Of a stretch of DNA of 36,574 nucleotides, positions 1 through 11,330 are shown piece by piece (within the stretch, counting starts at the first letter, position 1; each line of letters begins with the position of its first letter). The DNA lies in NCBI GenBank assembly GCA_022539475.1, contig VCMS01000346.1, positions 59,276 to 95,849 of the forward strand. Reading direction: 5' to 3'. The position numbers and the translations under genes are program-made. This stretch comes from Gracilaria domingensis (lineage: Eukaryota; Rhodophyta; Florideophyceae; Gracilariales; Gracilariaceae). Under the pieces are notes generated by a model. The model was not told where the DNA came from, did no database searches, and saw only the letters and a list, made by a program, of their open reading frames with translations.

Positions 1-1950
1 CAGATCAGGCGTCTGTCCATGCCACAGCTCAAACGGCGTCACGTCACTCGGAAGCGCTTTGCAGGTCACTCTGTTGCGCACATACACAGAAACATTCAGA
101 GCCTCAGCCCAAAAGCTTTTTGGCACATTCTTGTGATGCAAATTGACCTGACCAAGTCCATGAGTGTGCGGTTGAACCTCTCGGCAAGCCCGTTCTGCTG
201 TGGATTATAAGGCACAGTTCGCTGATGCTCAATACCGTACTGCTCAAGCTTTTCGGAGAACCGATTGGACAAGTACTCACCACCATTGTCAGTGCGTAAT
301 GCACGCAACACACTCTTGCGAGCGGTGATGGTTAACACTTTCCTGCCCATCTGGTTCTCCACAAACCTGAGCCACTTGATGAACATCCGGAACACCTCAT
401 CCTTCGTCTTGAGCATGTACAAGAAGCAGTAGCGGCTGTGGTCATCGATGAATGTGACAAAGTAGTGCGAGCCTCCCAAGGACTTCACGTTCACTGGACC
501 CGATATATCAGAGTGTACCAGGTCCAGTACGTGTTCAGCTCGTTCCCCCCCTTGCTTGGGAGTCGGAGCACGGGTTGCTTTGCCCACTACACAAGAGCCA
601 CACACATCCAGCTTCTGAGCCACATCCACATTCAGACCTGACACAACACCGTTTCGAGCCATCTGCTTGATGCCTTCCACATTCACATGAGCCATTCGAG
701 CATGCCAAAGAGACAAGTCTGACACAAGCGCACTGTCCGTGTCCGTGAACTGATCTGCAGCAGTGCAAAGGTAGTACAGGTCTTTGACGCGGCGCCCAAC
801 GGCAACCACTTTTGACCCCTTGTACACACATACCTTTTCTTTGTCAAACACTACCGTGCAGCCCAGATCACAAATCTGTGACACAGACAACAAATGGTAC
901 CGTAAGTTGGGCACGTGTACCACCTGCTTTAGCTTGCACTTACGCTTGGACCCTTCAACTGTCAGATCGAGCTCCACACTTCCGTGACCAACAGACTGCA
1001 ACTTGGAATCATTGCCGATGCTCACACCCGACGACACCTTTGTCTCGTACGTTTGGAACATTGAGTCATCATAAGTCATGTGCGCAGTAGCTCCAGAGTC
1101 AACAATCCAGTCACTGTTAGTGGCCTTGTCGGCACCATTCGCAATGAGGCATACAAAGTCAGAATCGCTGCCGCCCGTACCTTGCTCATCGTTGAGCGCG
1201 GTATGTACACTTGGGTGAGCAGCATCGATCTGATCCTTGTTAGCCCCATCACGTTGCTTTTTGAAACAGTTCTTCTGGATATGACCCTTTATGCCACAAT
1301 AGTAACACACAACCGACTTCAATGACTTCCTACGAAACTGGCGTCCCAAGAGTGCAGCATCACACCGGACTCCTCCTTGGCACGATCACTCATACGTTGC
1401 TCTTCTTGCAATAGACGGCTCTTCACAAACTCCATGGTGAGTTCGCGATCTCCGATCGTGGTGTCAATTGCAACAATGAGGTGCTCAAAACGATCCGGAA
1501 GTCCACATAGAGCAGCCATAGCAATGTCCTCTTCTTCAACGTTGACGTCCATACTCTTGAGGTCGGAGGCCAAGTGCCGAACACGATTGATGAATTGCAA
1601 CATCTTCTCGTCCTCGCGCATTTTGACAGAGTAGAAAGCACGTCTGGCGTTGATTCGGTTCAGAAGAGTCTTACGTTGAAACACATTGCAAATGGCCTTC
1701 CATGCGTCAGCAGCAGTCTCGATGTCTCGAATGTGATCCAAGTGCTCGTCGGCAAGCGTGAGTCCAATGATAGCTCTAGCCCTTTCGTCGCGGATTTGCC
1801 ACTTTACCAGTTCCTCTTCATCCGTGGGTGCAGAAGTGGTGAGATGGTTCTTGAGGTCTTTCGTGCAAGTACATACTGAATCTTCTGCTTCCAAGTATGG
1901 AAGTTATCCTCACCCAACTTCTCGATCTTGAGCCCACTAAACGAGTCCAT
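1..1950 (-). pseudogene. gag-pol: gag-pol N-terminal part (Gag, protease, integrase), frameshifted
   Basis: Starts at the ATG at 1950-1948 (MDSFSGLKIEKLGED). Encodes Gag with a CCHC knuckle (CYYCGIKGHIQKNC), protease motif WIVDSGATAHM, and integrase with HHCC zinc site and DDE core (TDNGGEY, then NGLAERFNRT). Compared with intact copy C the frame is broken by three one-base deletions, near 1862, 1364 and 141; no nonsense substitution was noticed. It ends at the window edge about residue 650, in the integrase C-terminal part. The breaks may be real decay or base-calling errors. Antisense frames here are shadows. Confidence 0.9.
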
Positions 1951-3192
1951 GATGTAAGAGAGGAACTGCAGCGAACCAGATAATGCGGTGGCAGACAGGC
2001 GGCAATAGCAAACGACAGCGGTAAACAACAACAGCAAACAACAACAAACAACAACAAACAACAATAACAACAAACAACAACAACAATAAAGATGAATAGT
2101 CGGGTGCAAAAGGAACTAAGATTCCTGGTACCCTAGGGAGTCGGACCCCTGACCCCCGGAGACTCTCCGGGTAAGAAACGACTTCTGCAGTCTACCTCCT
2201 CCTGCGTTCTAGGAGAAGGTGCGTCGCTCTCTACGAGACTTCCAGAGGATGGTTAATGACCGAAGATATGCCTTCACCAAGTAAAACCCTCTCTGGTCTC
2301 TTGCAAGAACTTGCGCGACCCTGAAACTGCAGGTACTATGACAAACCGAGGTACGCTTCTAGCAAGCAAACAATGAAGTTCACAAGCGGCCTGATCCTAA
2401 AAAGGAGGTCAGCCTACGACACGTCGCCTCCCCGCACCACCGAAGCAGTACGGATCAAAAGCTCGTTTCAGTTTGCCTTCGCCACAGATCAAGAACCCAA
2501 CACAAAGTCAGGTCAGCAACATAAAGGTGGACCACCTCCTGTCCAGTGCAGTACGTCACGGCACCCCGTCCACAAATGCCCCCGCGAAGAATACCAGGTC
2601 TTTCGACCGACACCGTTATCTGCCCCTAAGGACCGGTGGGAAACTCGCAAGACGGAACAAATGCTTTGGTTCAAGCCGCCAGACTAACGTCCCCGATTGC
2701 TCGGATCAACCGCTCGTCGCACCGAAACTCAAGTGATCACCACACCTGCCGAGCACACACGCAGTGCACGGACTTCAACAGAAACGAATGCTGAGCACAA
2801 CACACAAGTGCACAGACTTCAACAACACAAGGTCCTCAACCTCTCGGATCAGAACCCACAAAGACGACGTGGGGATCCCAACAATAATAACAGAGGGAGA
2901 CCAAACGAAGCGGATAGCGATCGACAACACGGGCAACAACGAGCGCCCAAACACAATCACGATAGAAAGTCAACGTCGAACCACCACCAACAAAACGCCC
3001 TCAGGGAGGAACGAACGACCGAAAGAAGAAAGTCAACACCGACCAACGATACGGTCAACACACCCGACGCAACGGAGAAGGGAACGAAAGGGAAAACAGC
3101 GAAGCGGATGAACGGCGGTGAGGGAGAGCGGCGAGAATCAGCGGCGAGAGGGAACGATAACGGCAGAGGTCAGCGGGGCTGGGCCCATAACC
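1951..3192 (-). other. 5' leader of copy A
   Basis: About 1.24 kb of non-coding leader between the gag ATG and the primer-binding site. Next to the ATG lies a TTG-rich tract (CAA-rich on plus, about 2025-2090). Beyond it is the conserved hairpin domain (about 2111-2247). The rest is A/C-rich on plus and without recognisable coding. A 175-codon antisense frame here (2697-3224) is hydrophilic, low complexity and runs into the LTR, so it is not called. Confidence 0.75.
3178..3192 (-). promoter_or_regulatory. Primer-binding site (half initiator tRNA-Met type), copy A
   Basis: On plus the 15 bases GCTGGGCCCATAACC abut the LTR. This is the anticodon arm and loop (CAU) of eukaryotic initiator tRNA-Met, so the sense strand would pair with a tRNA 5' half, as known for Drosophila copia. 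Confidence 0.85.
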
Positions 3193-3972
3193 TGATAGAG
3201 GTTGAAGCTGAAAGGGAAGGTTGAAGAAAGGATAGGGGAATGAAGGGAAGTTCGCCAGCTCTGGCTCGGATTTACTTGGAGGTGCTCGAGTCACCACTTA
3301 TATAGAACTACTTTGCGACACCATCGCACAACTCCAACTCCAAGCATACCTAAACCACAGCTAGAGACACTCAATACTACCAATCATCTTCTAACATAAC
3401 ATGGTAACACTGCCACACTATCATGACAGCTTACAACAACAAAGCACAACAACGCACAACAGTGCACAACCGTGCACATCAAGTTACGTGCCTACACATA
3501 ACCATGACCATGCACAGATTCACATAGTGCCAACACACTGTAATCCATACACGCCACCATAACAGTTACGTACAAGCTCACCAACTAACACGTCACCACA
3601 AACTACTCCAAGTCCTACGTCACCAACAATACCACAGTGTAAACCTCTTGACACGCATCTACTCCTCACCATAGTGCCAAAGTCACATGAAGCTGTCCTA
3701 CATGTCCACGTACATACGTGTGTACCCTGTGCATCATGTACAGCATGCCCAGTGTATTAGCTACACACGTGTACCCTGGAAACAACCCATTAGCGCCACA
3801 ACACTTGTACCAACCACAATGCATATGACCATTTGCAGTAGCCAATCAAAGCCCGTTTCACGTTGAGTTTGCTCAGAGGCGCATATGCGCTTTTCCAACG
3901 GCACCCTCCGAAACAGCCCATGCTCCCCAGCACTTTTGGTTTTCAGTGACAGCACAGGGTCAACATCCAACA
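3193..3972 (-). repeat. Cop1 LTR (5' LTR of copy A)
   Basis: 780-bp LTR, sense TGTTGGATGTTGACC...CTCTATCA. It contains a TATA box (TATATA 3299-3304), the 12-bp palindrome GCGCATATGCGC and an inverted CCAAT motif in U3. The right edge joins D's gag at 3973. Confidence 0.93.
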
Positions 3973-6900
3973 CGTATGAGTGATCGTGCAAGGAGGAGTC
4001 CGGTGTTGATGCTGCACTCTTGGGACGCCAGTTTCGTAGGAAGTCATTGAAGTCGGTTGTGTGTTACTATTGTGGCATAAAGGGTCATATCCAGAAGAAC
4101 TGTTTCAAAAAGCAACGTGATGGGCTAACAAGGATCAGATCGATGCTGCTCACCCAAGTGTACATACCGCGCTCAACGATGAGCAAGGTACGGGCGGCAG
4201 CGATTCTGACTTTGTATGCCTCATTGCAATGGTGCCGACAAGGCCACTAACAGTGACTGGATTGTTGACTCTGGAGCTACTGCGCACATGACTTATGATG
4301 ACTCAATGTTCCAAACGTACGAGACAAAGGTGTCGTCGGGTGTGAGCATCGGCAATGATTCCAAGTTGCAGTCTGTTGGTCACGGAAGTGTGGAGCTCGA
4401 TCTGACAGTTGAAGGGTCCAAGCGTAAGTGCAAGCTAAAGCAGGTGGTACACGTGCCCAACTTACGGTACCATTTGTTGTCTGTGTCACAGATTTGTGAT
4501 CTGGGCTGCACGGTAGTGTTTGACAAAGAAAAGGTATGTGTGTACAAGATGTCAAAAGTGGTTGCCGTTGGGCGCCGCGTCAAAGACCTGTACTACCTTT
4601 GCACTGCTGCAGATCAGTTCACGGACACGGACAGTGCGCTTGTGTCAGACTTGTCTCTTTGGCATGCTCGAATGGCTCATGTGAATGTGGAAGGCATGAA
4701 GCAGATGGCTCGAAACGGTGTTGTGTCAGATCTGAATGTGGATGTGGCTCAGAAGGTGGATGTGTGTGGCTCTTGTGTAGTGGGCAAAGCAAGCCGTGCT
4801 CCGACTCCCAAGCAAGGAGGGGAACGAGCTGAACACGTACTGGACCTGGTACTCTCTGATATATCGGGTCCAGTGAACGTGAAGTCCTTGGGAGGCTCGC
4901 ACTACTTTGTCACATTCATCGATGACCACAGCCGCTACTGCTTCTTGTACATGCTCAAGACGAAGAATGAGGTGTTCCGGATGTTCATCAAGTGGCTCAG
5001 GTTTGTGGAGAACCAGATGGGCAGGAAAGTGTTAACCATCACCGCTCGCAAGAGTGTGTTGCGTGCATTACGCACTGACAATGGTGGTGAGTACTTGTCC
5101 AATCGGTTCTCCGAAAAGCTTGAGCAGTACGGTATTGAGCATCAGCGAACTGTGCCTTATAATCCACAGCAGAACGGGCTTGCCGAGAGGTTCAACCGCA
5201 CACTCATGGACTTGGTCAGGTCAATATTGCATCACAAGAATGTGCCAAAAAGCTTTTGGGCTGAGGCTCTGAATGTTTCTGTGTATGTGCGCAACAGAGT
5301 GACCTGCAAAGCGCTTCCGAGTGACGTGACGCCGTTTGAGCTGTGGCATGGACAGAAGCCTGATCTGGGCAATCTGCGTGTGTTTGGTAGCCGTTGCTGG
5401 TACAAGGTGGTTGATCACAAGTTGAAGGAGCTGGAAGAGCGTGCAGTGGAGGCCATCTTCATTGGGTACACTTCAGGCTCCCACGGGTACAAGTTGTGGG
5501 ACATCCAGAAGAAGAAGGTGATTGTGTCACGAGATGTGAGGTTTGACGAATGCTCTGGAACTGAAAGTGACGAGCACTCTGAAGACGAGGACTATGCGGA
5601 TATCGACTTGGTCGACAAGTCGGTATCTGCTGAAGCCCCAACCTCCGACACATCCGCCGATCATTCTGAAGATGATCCTTCTGCACCAGCTTCTCATGAG
5701 AGTACCACGAATGCCAGTACGGATGAAGGCACCACACCAGTTCCACAAGATGAGCCGGAAGTGACAGAGACGCAGCCCCTTCGTAGATCCACACGTCAGA
5801 GAAAGACGCCATCCTCGTGGTGGCGTGGTGCCAGTGCTTTCCTTACAGCCAGTGATGATACTCCTTCGTCGTACGGTGACGCAGTGTCACGTCCTGATTC
5901 CGAAGCTTGGAAGAAGGCGATGAAGAGTGAGTACGAGTCAGTGATGGAGCATGACACATGGGATCTAGTGCCAAGGCCAGCAGACAGCAACGTGATTTCG
6001 TCCAAGTGGGTGTATGTACAGAAGTATGATGCTTCGTCATCTGGTGAACCGACCGTGCGTTACAAGGCTCGTGTGGTTGCAAGAGGCTTCCTGCAGATCG
6101 AGGGTGTGGACTTCTCAGAGACTTATGCACCTGTGGTGAAGTTCACATCCATCAGAATGATCCTGTCAGTAACTGCCGTACGAGACTTCTACTTGCACCA
6201 GATGGATGTGAAGACTGCCTTTCTGAACGGTGACCTTGACGAGACAGTGTACATGGAGCAGCCAATGGGATTCACACAGCAGGGAAAGGAGGTCTTGGTG
6301 TGCCGACTGAAGAAAGCGATCTATGGGCTTAGACAAGCACCAAGACAGTGGCACGCCAAGATATACGCCTTCCTTGTTGATGAAATGCACCTCAAGCCGA
6401 ATGACGCAGACGAGTGTGTCTACACCGGGATCATACTGGGTTTCTTGGTTATCATTGCTCTGTATGTTGACGACTTGCTGATTGCGAGTCCGAGCATGAA
6501 AACCGTGGAACGTGAGAAGGCAGAGCTGTCAAGTCGTTTCCGCATGAAGGACCTCAAAGAAGCTCGCATGGTTCTTGGATTTGAAATCCATCGAGACAGA
6601 ACCAAGCGAGAGCTGTACTTGACTCAGTCAGCGTACACGAACAAGGTCCTGGAGCGATTTGGCATGCAGCTGTCGAAACTCGTTGACACTGCTATGGAGT
6701 GCGCTGTGGACTTGTCTGTTGAGGAGGAAGTGCTCACGCATGTACCGTATCGTCAGGCGATTGGCTGCCTCATGTATCTCTCTGTGGGAACTCGTCCAGA
6801 CATCTCATATGCTGTGGCTAAGCTGGCCAAGTATGTTGAGAAGCCGGGAAACACTCACTGGAAGGCGGTCAAGCGTGTTCTTCGCTACCTCAATGGCACT

Positions 6901-7449
6901 ACCACGTTCGGGTTGACGTATGGCTCCAGCACCGATTTGCAACTGCACGGCTATGTGGACTGTGACTGGGCTGGCGATGTTGCCAACCGCAAGTCCACTA
7001 GTGGATACTTGTTCATGATGTGCGGTGGTGCTGTGTCGTGGTCGTCTCGTCAACAGGAGGTAGTTGCTCTGTCGAGTGCAGAGGCTGAGTACGTGAGCTT
7101 GTGCTCTGGCACCAAGGAGGCGATCTGGCTTAGGCGACTTTGGAACGGCATTGGCAGTATGATTGGCATGGAAGCAGACGGGTCTGTGAAGCTGCTGGTT
7201 GAACCAACTCCCATGTATGTTGACAACCAGGGCAGCATTGACCTTGCTCGAAATGGAGTGGTGAACAGGCGAACCAAGCATATTGAAATTCGGTTCCACT
7301 TCACTCGAGAAGCTCTGCAGGCCAAGTCGATTGTGCTGTTCTACTGCCCGACGGATTCCATGGTTGCCGACATGCTGAATAAGCCACTTGCGCGAGTGAA
7401 GCACGAGAGGTTCCGCGAAGCCGGTGGTGTGATCCACATAGAAGTTTGA
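3973..7449 (+). pseudogene. gag-pol: gag-pol of copy D (Gag C-terminus to RNase H), interrupted near gag/protease
   Basis: Begins inside Gag at the residue ~186 equivalent, where copy A is inserted. The zinc knuckle is at about 4053-4094. Against copy C there are one-base deletions near 3989, 4122 and 4227, all upstream of protease; the third restores the pol frame, which stays open from 4216 to 7449 (1077 codons). That frame carries WIVDSGATAHM (protease), integrase HHCC and DDE (SDISGP, TDNGGEY, ERFNRT), RT with DVKTAFLNGDL and ALYVDDLLIAS, and RNase H (SSAEAEY, YVDNQGS). All visible catalytic residues are kept. The interruption by A means this copy cannot make full Gag-Pol. Confidence 0.92.
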
Positions 7450-7460
7450 AGTCAGTGACT

Positions 7461-7468
7461 GAGGGGGG
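7461..7468 (+). promoter_or_regulatory. Polypurine tract, copy D
   Basis: GAGGGGGG immediately before the 3' LTR TGTTGG, the expected plus-strand primer position for an LTR element. It lies 12 bases after the pol stop codon. Confidence 0.85.
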
Positions 7469-7550
7469 TGTTGGATGTTGACCCTGTGCTGTCACTGAAA
7501 ACCAAAAGTGCTGGGGAGCATGGGCTGTTTTGGAGGGTGCCGTTGGAAAA

Positions 7551-7562
7551 GCGCATATGCGC
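7551..7562. promoter_or_regulatory. Conserved 12-bp palindrome in Cop1 U3
   Basis: GCGCATATGCGC is a perfect palindrome. It is present in every Cop1/Cop1b LTR that includes this part of U3 (for example 28805-28816) and nearly kept in the divergent Cop4 LTR (GGCGCATATGTGC near 13388). A dimeric transcription-factor site is plausible; no factor is identified. Confidence 0.5.
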
Positions 7563-7592
7563 CTCTGCGCAAACTCAACGTGAAACGGGCTT

Positions 7593-7603
7593 CTGATTGG
7601 CTA
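7593..7603 (+). promoter_or_regulatory. Inverted CCAAT (NF-Y-like) motif in Cop1 U3
   Basis: CTGATTGGCTA matches the reverse CCAAT-box consensus. It is conserved in the LTR copies (plus-strand form TAGCCAATCAG in minus LTRs) and also present in the Cop4 LTR (GTAGCCAATCA). Confidence 0.5.
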
Positions 7604-8141
7604 CTGCAAATGGTCATATGCATTGTGGTTGGTACAAGTGTTGTGGCGCTAATGGGTTGTTTCCAGGGTACACGTGTGTAGCTAATACACTGGGCATGCT
7701 GTACATGATGCACAGGGTACACACGTATGTACGTGGACATGTAGGACAGCTTGATGTGACTTTGGCACTATGGTGAAGAGTAGATGCGGTGTCAAGAGGT
7801 TTACACTGTGGTATTGTTGGTGACGTAGGACTTGGAGTGAGTTTGTGGTGACGTGTTAGTTGGTGAGCTTGTACGTAACTGTTATGGTGGCAGATACGGA
7901 TTACAGTGTGTTGACACTATGTGAATCTGTGCATGGTCATGGTTATGTGTAGGCACGTAACTTGATGTGCACGGCTGTGCACTGTTGTGCGTTGTTGTGC
8001 TTTGTTGTTGTAAGCTGTCATGATAGTGTGGCAGTGTTACCATGTTATGTTAGAAGATGATTGGTAGTATTGAGTGTCTCTAGCTAGTGGTTTAGGTATT
8101 GCTTGGAGTTGGAGTTGTGCGATGGTGTCGCAAAGTAGTTC

Positions 8142-8147
8142 TATATA
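8142..8147 (+). promoter_or_regulatory. TATA box of Cop1 LTR (copy D)
   Basis: TATATA in the context CTATATAAG about 110 bases before the LTR 3' end, so R and U5 are short. The position is conserved in all Cop1, Cop1b and CopN2 LTRs seen here. Confidence 0.65.
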
Positions 8148-8254
8148 AGTGGTGACTCGAGCACCTCCAAGTAAAATCCGAGCCAGAGCTGGCGAACTTC
8201 CCTTCATTCCCCTATCCTTTCTTCAACCTTCCCTTTCAGCTTCAACCTCTATCA

Positions 8255-9039
8255 ACTCTTGAGCATGGTTTCTACGACATTCTTGTTGCTGGCGATGATG
8301 GACTGCCGCGCATCATGCGTTCCCGTCATGTCACATTTGACGAAGATTCATTCCCCGGTGTAGAGTACTTAGAGGAGTACATGGAGGATGAAAGCGCATC
8401 TGATACTGATTTCACCTTGGATTCAGAGTCTCGCAGCACCGACGAGGACTCAAGCACAGGTTTTGATTTCCATGATGAGCTCTGTGTTGATGATATCACC
8501 AATGCTCTCGATACCACGCCAGAAGAATCTGAACCTGATGCTGCAGTCGTTGAAGCTGCGCCAAGTGTCCAGTCAAGTAACAGTGACTCTGGTGCTGACG
8601 AGAGTGAAGATGATGGCCAAACCTTCGGGGAGAACTACATGGACACATATGCTCCAGTAGTTTCATTTAGTTTGGTGAGGTTCTTCCTCTACCTGACGCT
8701 GTGCTTGCAGATGTTTGTGCCTCAAGTCGATGTGAAGACTGCCTTCCTCAATGGCGACCTCGAGGAAGACGTGTGGGTCATGTCACCGCGTAGCGTTCCG
8801 GGTCTTGGTTCACGGTGCTACAAACTTCAGAAAGCCATGTATGGATTGAAGCAAGCCCATTTGGCATGGCATACTAAGTTCACACGTGATCTACACTCCA
8901 TTGGTTTCCAGGAACTACCGAGTGCTCCATGCGTCTTTCGGAGAGCTAGTGAGCATAATGGATACTGCTATATCCTTGTGTACGTCGATGACTTGCTCAT
9001 CTTGCCGCCCGCTGCCAAGGAACGATCTGGGATCTTGGA
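8255..9039 (+). pseudogene. Cop3 pol fragment 1 (integrase tail plus partial RT)
   Basis: Open from its first base: TLEHGFYDILVAGDDG leads into MRSRHVTFDEDSFPG at 8315, the typical end of a copia integrase region, then an acidic linker, then RT with TYAPVVSFSLVRFF, DVKTAFLNGDLEED and LVYVDDLL. The RT N-terminal part between linker and TYAPVV is missing, as in the second copy. It is cut at 9039 shortly after the YVDD box and fused to antisense Cop1 gag-pol DNA; the open frame that continues to 9127 is therefore chimeric. About 99.7% identical by eye to the inverse of 16743-17527. Confidence 0.85.
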
Positions 9040-10088
9040 CCGTAAGTTGGGCACGTGTACCACCTGCTTTAGCTTGCACTTACGCTTGGACCCTTCAACT
9101 GTCAGATCGAGCTCCACACTTCCGTGACCAACAGACTGCAACTTGGAATCATTGCCGATACTCACACCCGACGACACCTTTGTCTCGTACGTTTGGAATA
9201 TTGAGTCATCATAAGTCATGTGCGCAGTAGCTCCAGAGTCAACAATCCAGTCACTGTTAGTGGCCTTGTCGGCACCATTTGCAATGAGGCATACAAAGTC
9301 AGAATCGCTGCCGCCCGTACCTTGCTCATCGTTGAGCGCGGTATGTACACTTGAGCAGCATCGATCTGATCCTTGTTAGCCCCATCACGTTGCTTTTTGA
9401 AACAGTTCTTCTGGATATGACCCTTTATGCCACAATAGTAACACACAACCGACTTCAATGACTTCCTACGAAACTGGCGTCCCACGAGTGCTGCATCACC
9501 ACCGGACTCCTCCTTGGCACGATCACTCATACGTTGCTCTTCTTGCAATAGACGGCTCTTCACAAACTCCATGGTGAGTTCGCGATCTCCGATCGTGGTG
9601 TCAATTGCAACAATGAGGTGCTCAAAACGATCCGGAAGTCCACATAGAGCAGCCATAGCAATGTCCTCTTCTTCAACGTTGACGTCCATACTCTTGAGGT
9701 CGGAGGCCAAGTGCCGAACACGATTGATGAATTGCAACATCTTCTCGTCCTCGCGCATTTTGACAGAGTAGAAAGCACGTCTGGCGTTGATTCGGTTAAG
9801 AAGAGTCTTACGTTGAAACACATTGCAAATGGCCTTCCATGCGTCAGCAGCAGTCTCGATGTCTCGAATGTGATCCAAGTGCTCGTCGGCAAGCGTGAGT
9901 TTAATGATCGCTCTAGCCCTTTCGTCTCGGATTTGCCATTTTGCCAGTTCCTCTTCATCCGTGGGTGCAGAAGTGGTGAAATGGTTCTTGAGGTCTTTCA
10001 GTGCAAGTACGTATTGAATCTTCCGCTTCCAGGTGTGGAAGTTATCCTCACCCAACTTCTCGATCTTGAGCCCACTGAACGAATCCAT
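9040..10088 (-). pseudogene. gag-pol: gag plus partial protease of B1, frameshifted and truncated
   Basis: ATG at 10088-10086 (MDSFSGLKIEKLGED). Gag is complete through the CCHC knuckle. A 4-base deletion near 9353, relative to copy C, shifts the frame just before protease; WIVDSGATAHM is still encoded in the shifted frame. The sequence ends at HVPNLR, before the integrase zinc domain. No integrase or RT remains. Confidence 0.87.
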
Positions 10089-11330
10089 GTTGTAAGAAGG
10101 GAACAGGGGAGCAAATCAAATACGGCGGGTGGCGGGTAGACAGCAACATCAAACAACGACAGCAAACAACGACAGCAAACAACAGCAGCAAACAACAACA
10201 ACGGCAAACAACAACAACGGCAAACAACAACAACAACAACAACAAAAACTTCAATAGTCGGGACCACTGGCAGGAACTAAATTCCCAGTACCCTAGGGGA
10301 TCGGACCCCTGACCCCCGGAGACCCTCCGGGTAGGAAACGACTTCTGCAGTCTACCTCCTCCTGCGTTCCAGGAGAAGGCGCGTTGCTCTCTACGTAGCG
10401 TCCAAAGGATGAAAGGATGGTTAATGACTAAAGATATGTCTTCACCACTCAACCCAATCTGGTCTCTTGCAAGAACTTGCGCGACCTCGAAACTGCAGCT
10501 ACTATCACAAACCAAGGTACGCTCCTAACGAGCAGACAATAATGCCCACACGCGGCCTGATCCTGAAAAGGAGGTCAGCCTTCGGTACGTCGCCTCCCCG
10601 CTCAACCGAGGTTGCACGGATCAAAAGCTCGTTTCGGTTTGCCTTCACCACAGATCAAGAACCCGACACAAAGTCAGGTCAACAACAACAAAGGTCAGCC
10701 ACCCAAGTCCAACAGTGCGTCACGGCACCCCGTTCACTTCAGCACTCGCGGTACTACCAGGTCTTCCGACCGACACCGTGATCCGCCCCGAAGGACCGGT
10801 GGGAGCCCGCTAGACAGCACGTCCGCTTTGGTTCAAGCCGCCAGACTAACGTCCCCGATTGCTCGGATCAACCGCTTGTCGCTGGACCTCAGATGACAAC
10901 CCCAAACGCTGAGCACACACAGTGCACAGACTTCAACAACTGCTGAGCACACACGCAGTGCACAGACTTCAACAACAAATGGCCCTCAACCTCTCGGATC
11001 AGAACCCGCAACACGACGCGGGGATCCCAACAATAACGACAGAGGGAGACCAAACGAAACGGATAGCGATCGACAACACGGGCAACAACGAGCGCCCAAA
11101 CACAATAACGATACAGAATCAACGTCGAACCACTACCACCACAACGCCCTCAGAGAGGAACGCAAGACCGAAAGGAGAAGATCAACACCAACCAACAACA
11201 CGGTCAACACACCCGACGCAACGACGAAGAGAACGAGAAAGGAAAACAGCGAAGCGAATGAACGGCGGTGAGGGAGAGCGGCAATAGACGAGCGGTAACG
11301 GCAGAGGTCAGCGGGGCTGGGCCCATAACC
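10089..11330 (-). other. 5' leader and primer-binding site of B1
   Basis: Leader with CAA-rich tract (about 10145-10250 on plus), hairpin domain (about 10273-10408) and primer-binding site GCTGGGCCCATAACC at 11316-11330. Nearly identical to the B2 leader (14046-15287) and clearly diverged from the Cop1 leader of A, C and E. No coding is recognised. Confidence 0.78.

Larger units (their letters stand above)
1..3972 (-). mobile_element. Cop1 copy A, Ty1/copia LTR retrotransposon, left end outside window
   Basis: Minus-strand element with 5' LTR (3193-3972), primer-binding site, long leader and the first ~650 codons of gag-pol; RT, RNase H and 3' LTR lie left of the window. Its LTR ends at 3972 and is followed directly by plus-strand Cop1 gag (copy D), so A appears inserted head-to-head into D's gag. 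The target duplication cannot be tested because A's other end is missing. Very similar to copy E. Confidence 0.93.
3973..8254 (+). mobile_element. Cop1 copy D, Ty1/copia element, 5' end displaced by insertion of A
   Basis: Plus-strand copy holding the C-terminal end of Gag, the rest of gag-pol, polypurine tract and 3' LTR. Its 5' LTR, leader and N-terminal Gag should lie left of the window beyond copy A. More diverged from C and E than those are from each other (for example YVDCDWAGD instead of YVDSDWAGD in RNase H). The 3' LTR is followed directly by Cop3 pol. Confidence 0.92.
7469..8254 (+). repeat. Cop1 LTR (3' LTR of copy D)
   Basis: 786-bp LTR in plus orientation, TGTTGGATG...AACCTCTATCA, the clearest view of Cop1 LTR structure: palindrome, inverted CCAAT motif, TTGTGC-rich stretch near 7975-8010, TATA box and U5. 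The right end abuts Cop3 pol at 8255, the same junction found inverted at 17527/17528. Confidence 0.93.

Noticed and set aside
2697..3224. 175-codon plus-strand frame, repeated at 27622-28149 and 35992-36519
   Set aside because: Antisense to the Cop1 leader, hydrophilic low-complexity composition, crosses the leader/LTR border, no domain; the three copies are element copies, not independent support.
8315..9127. 270-codon frame as a complete gene
   Set aside because: Cop3 pol for most of its length, then antisense Cop1 DNA after 9039; a breakpoint chimera.
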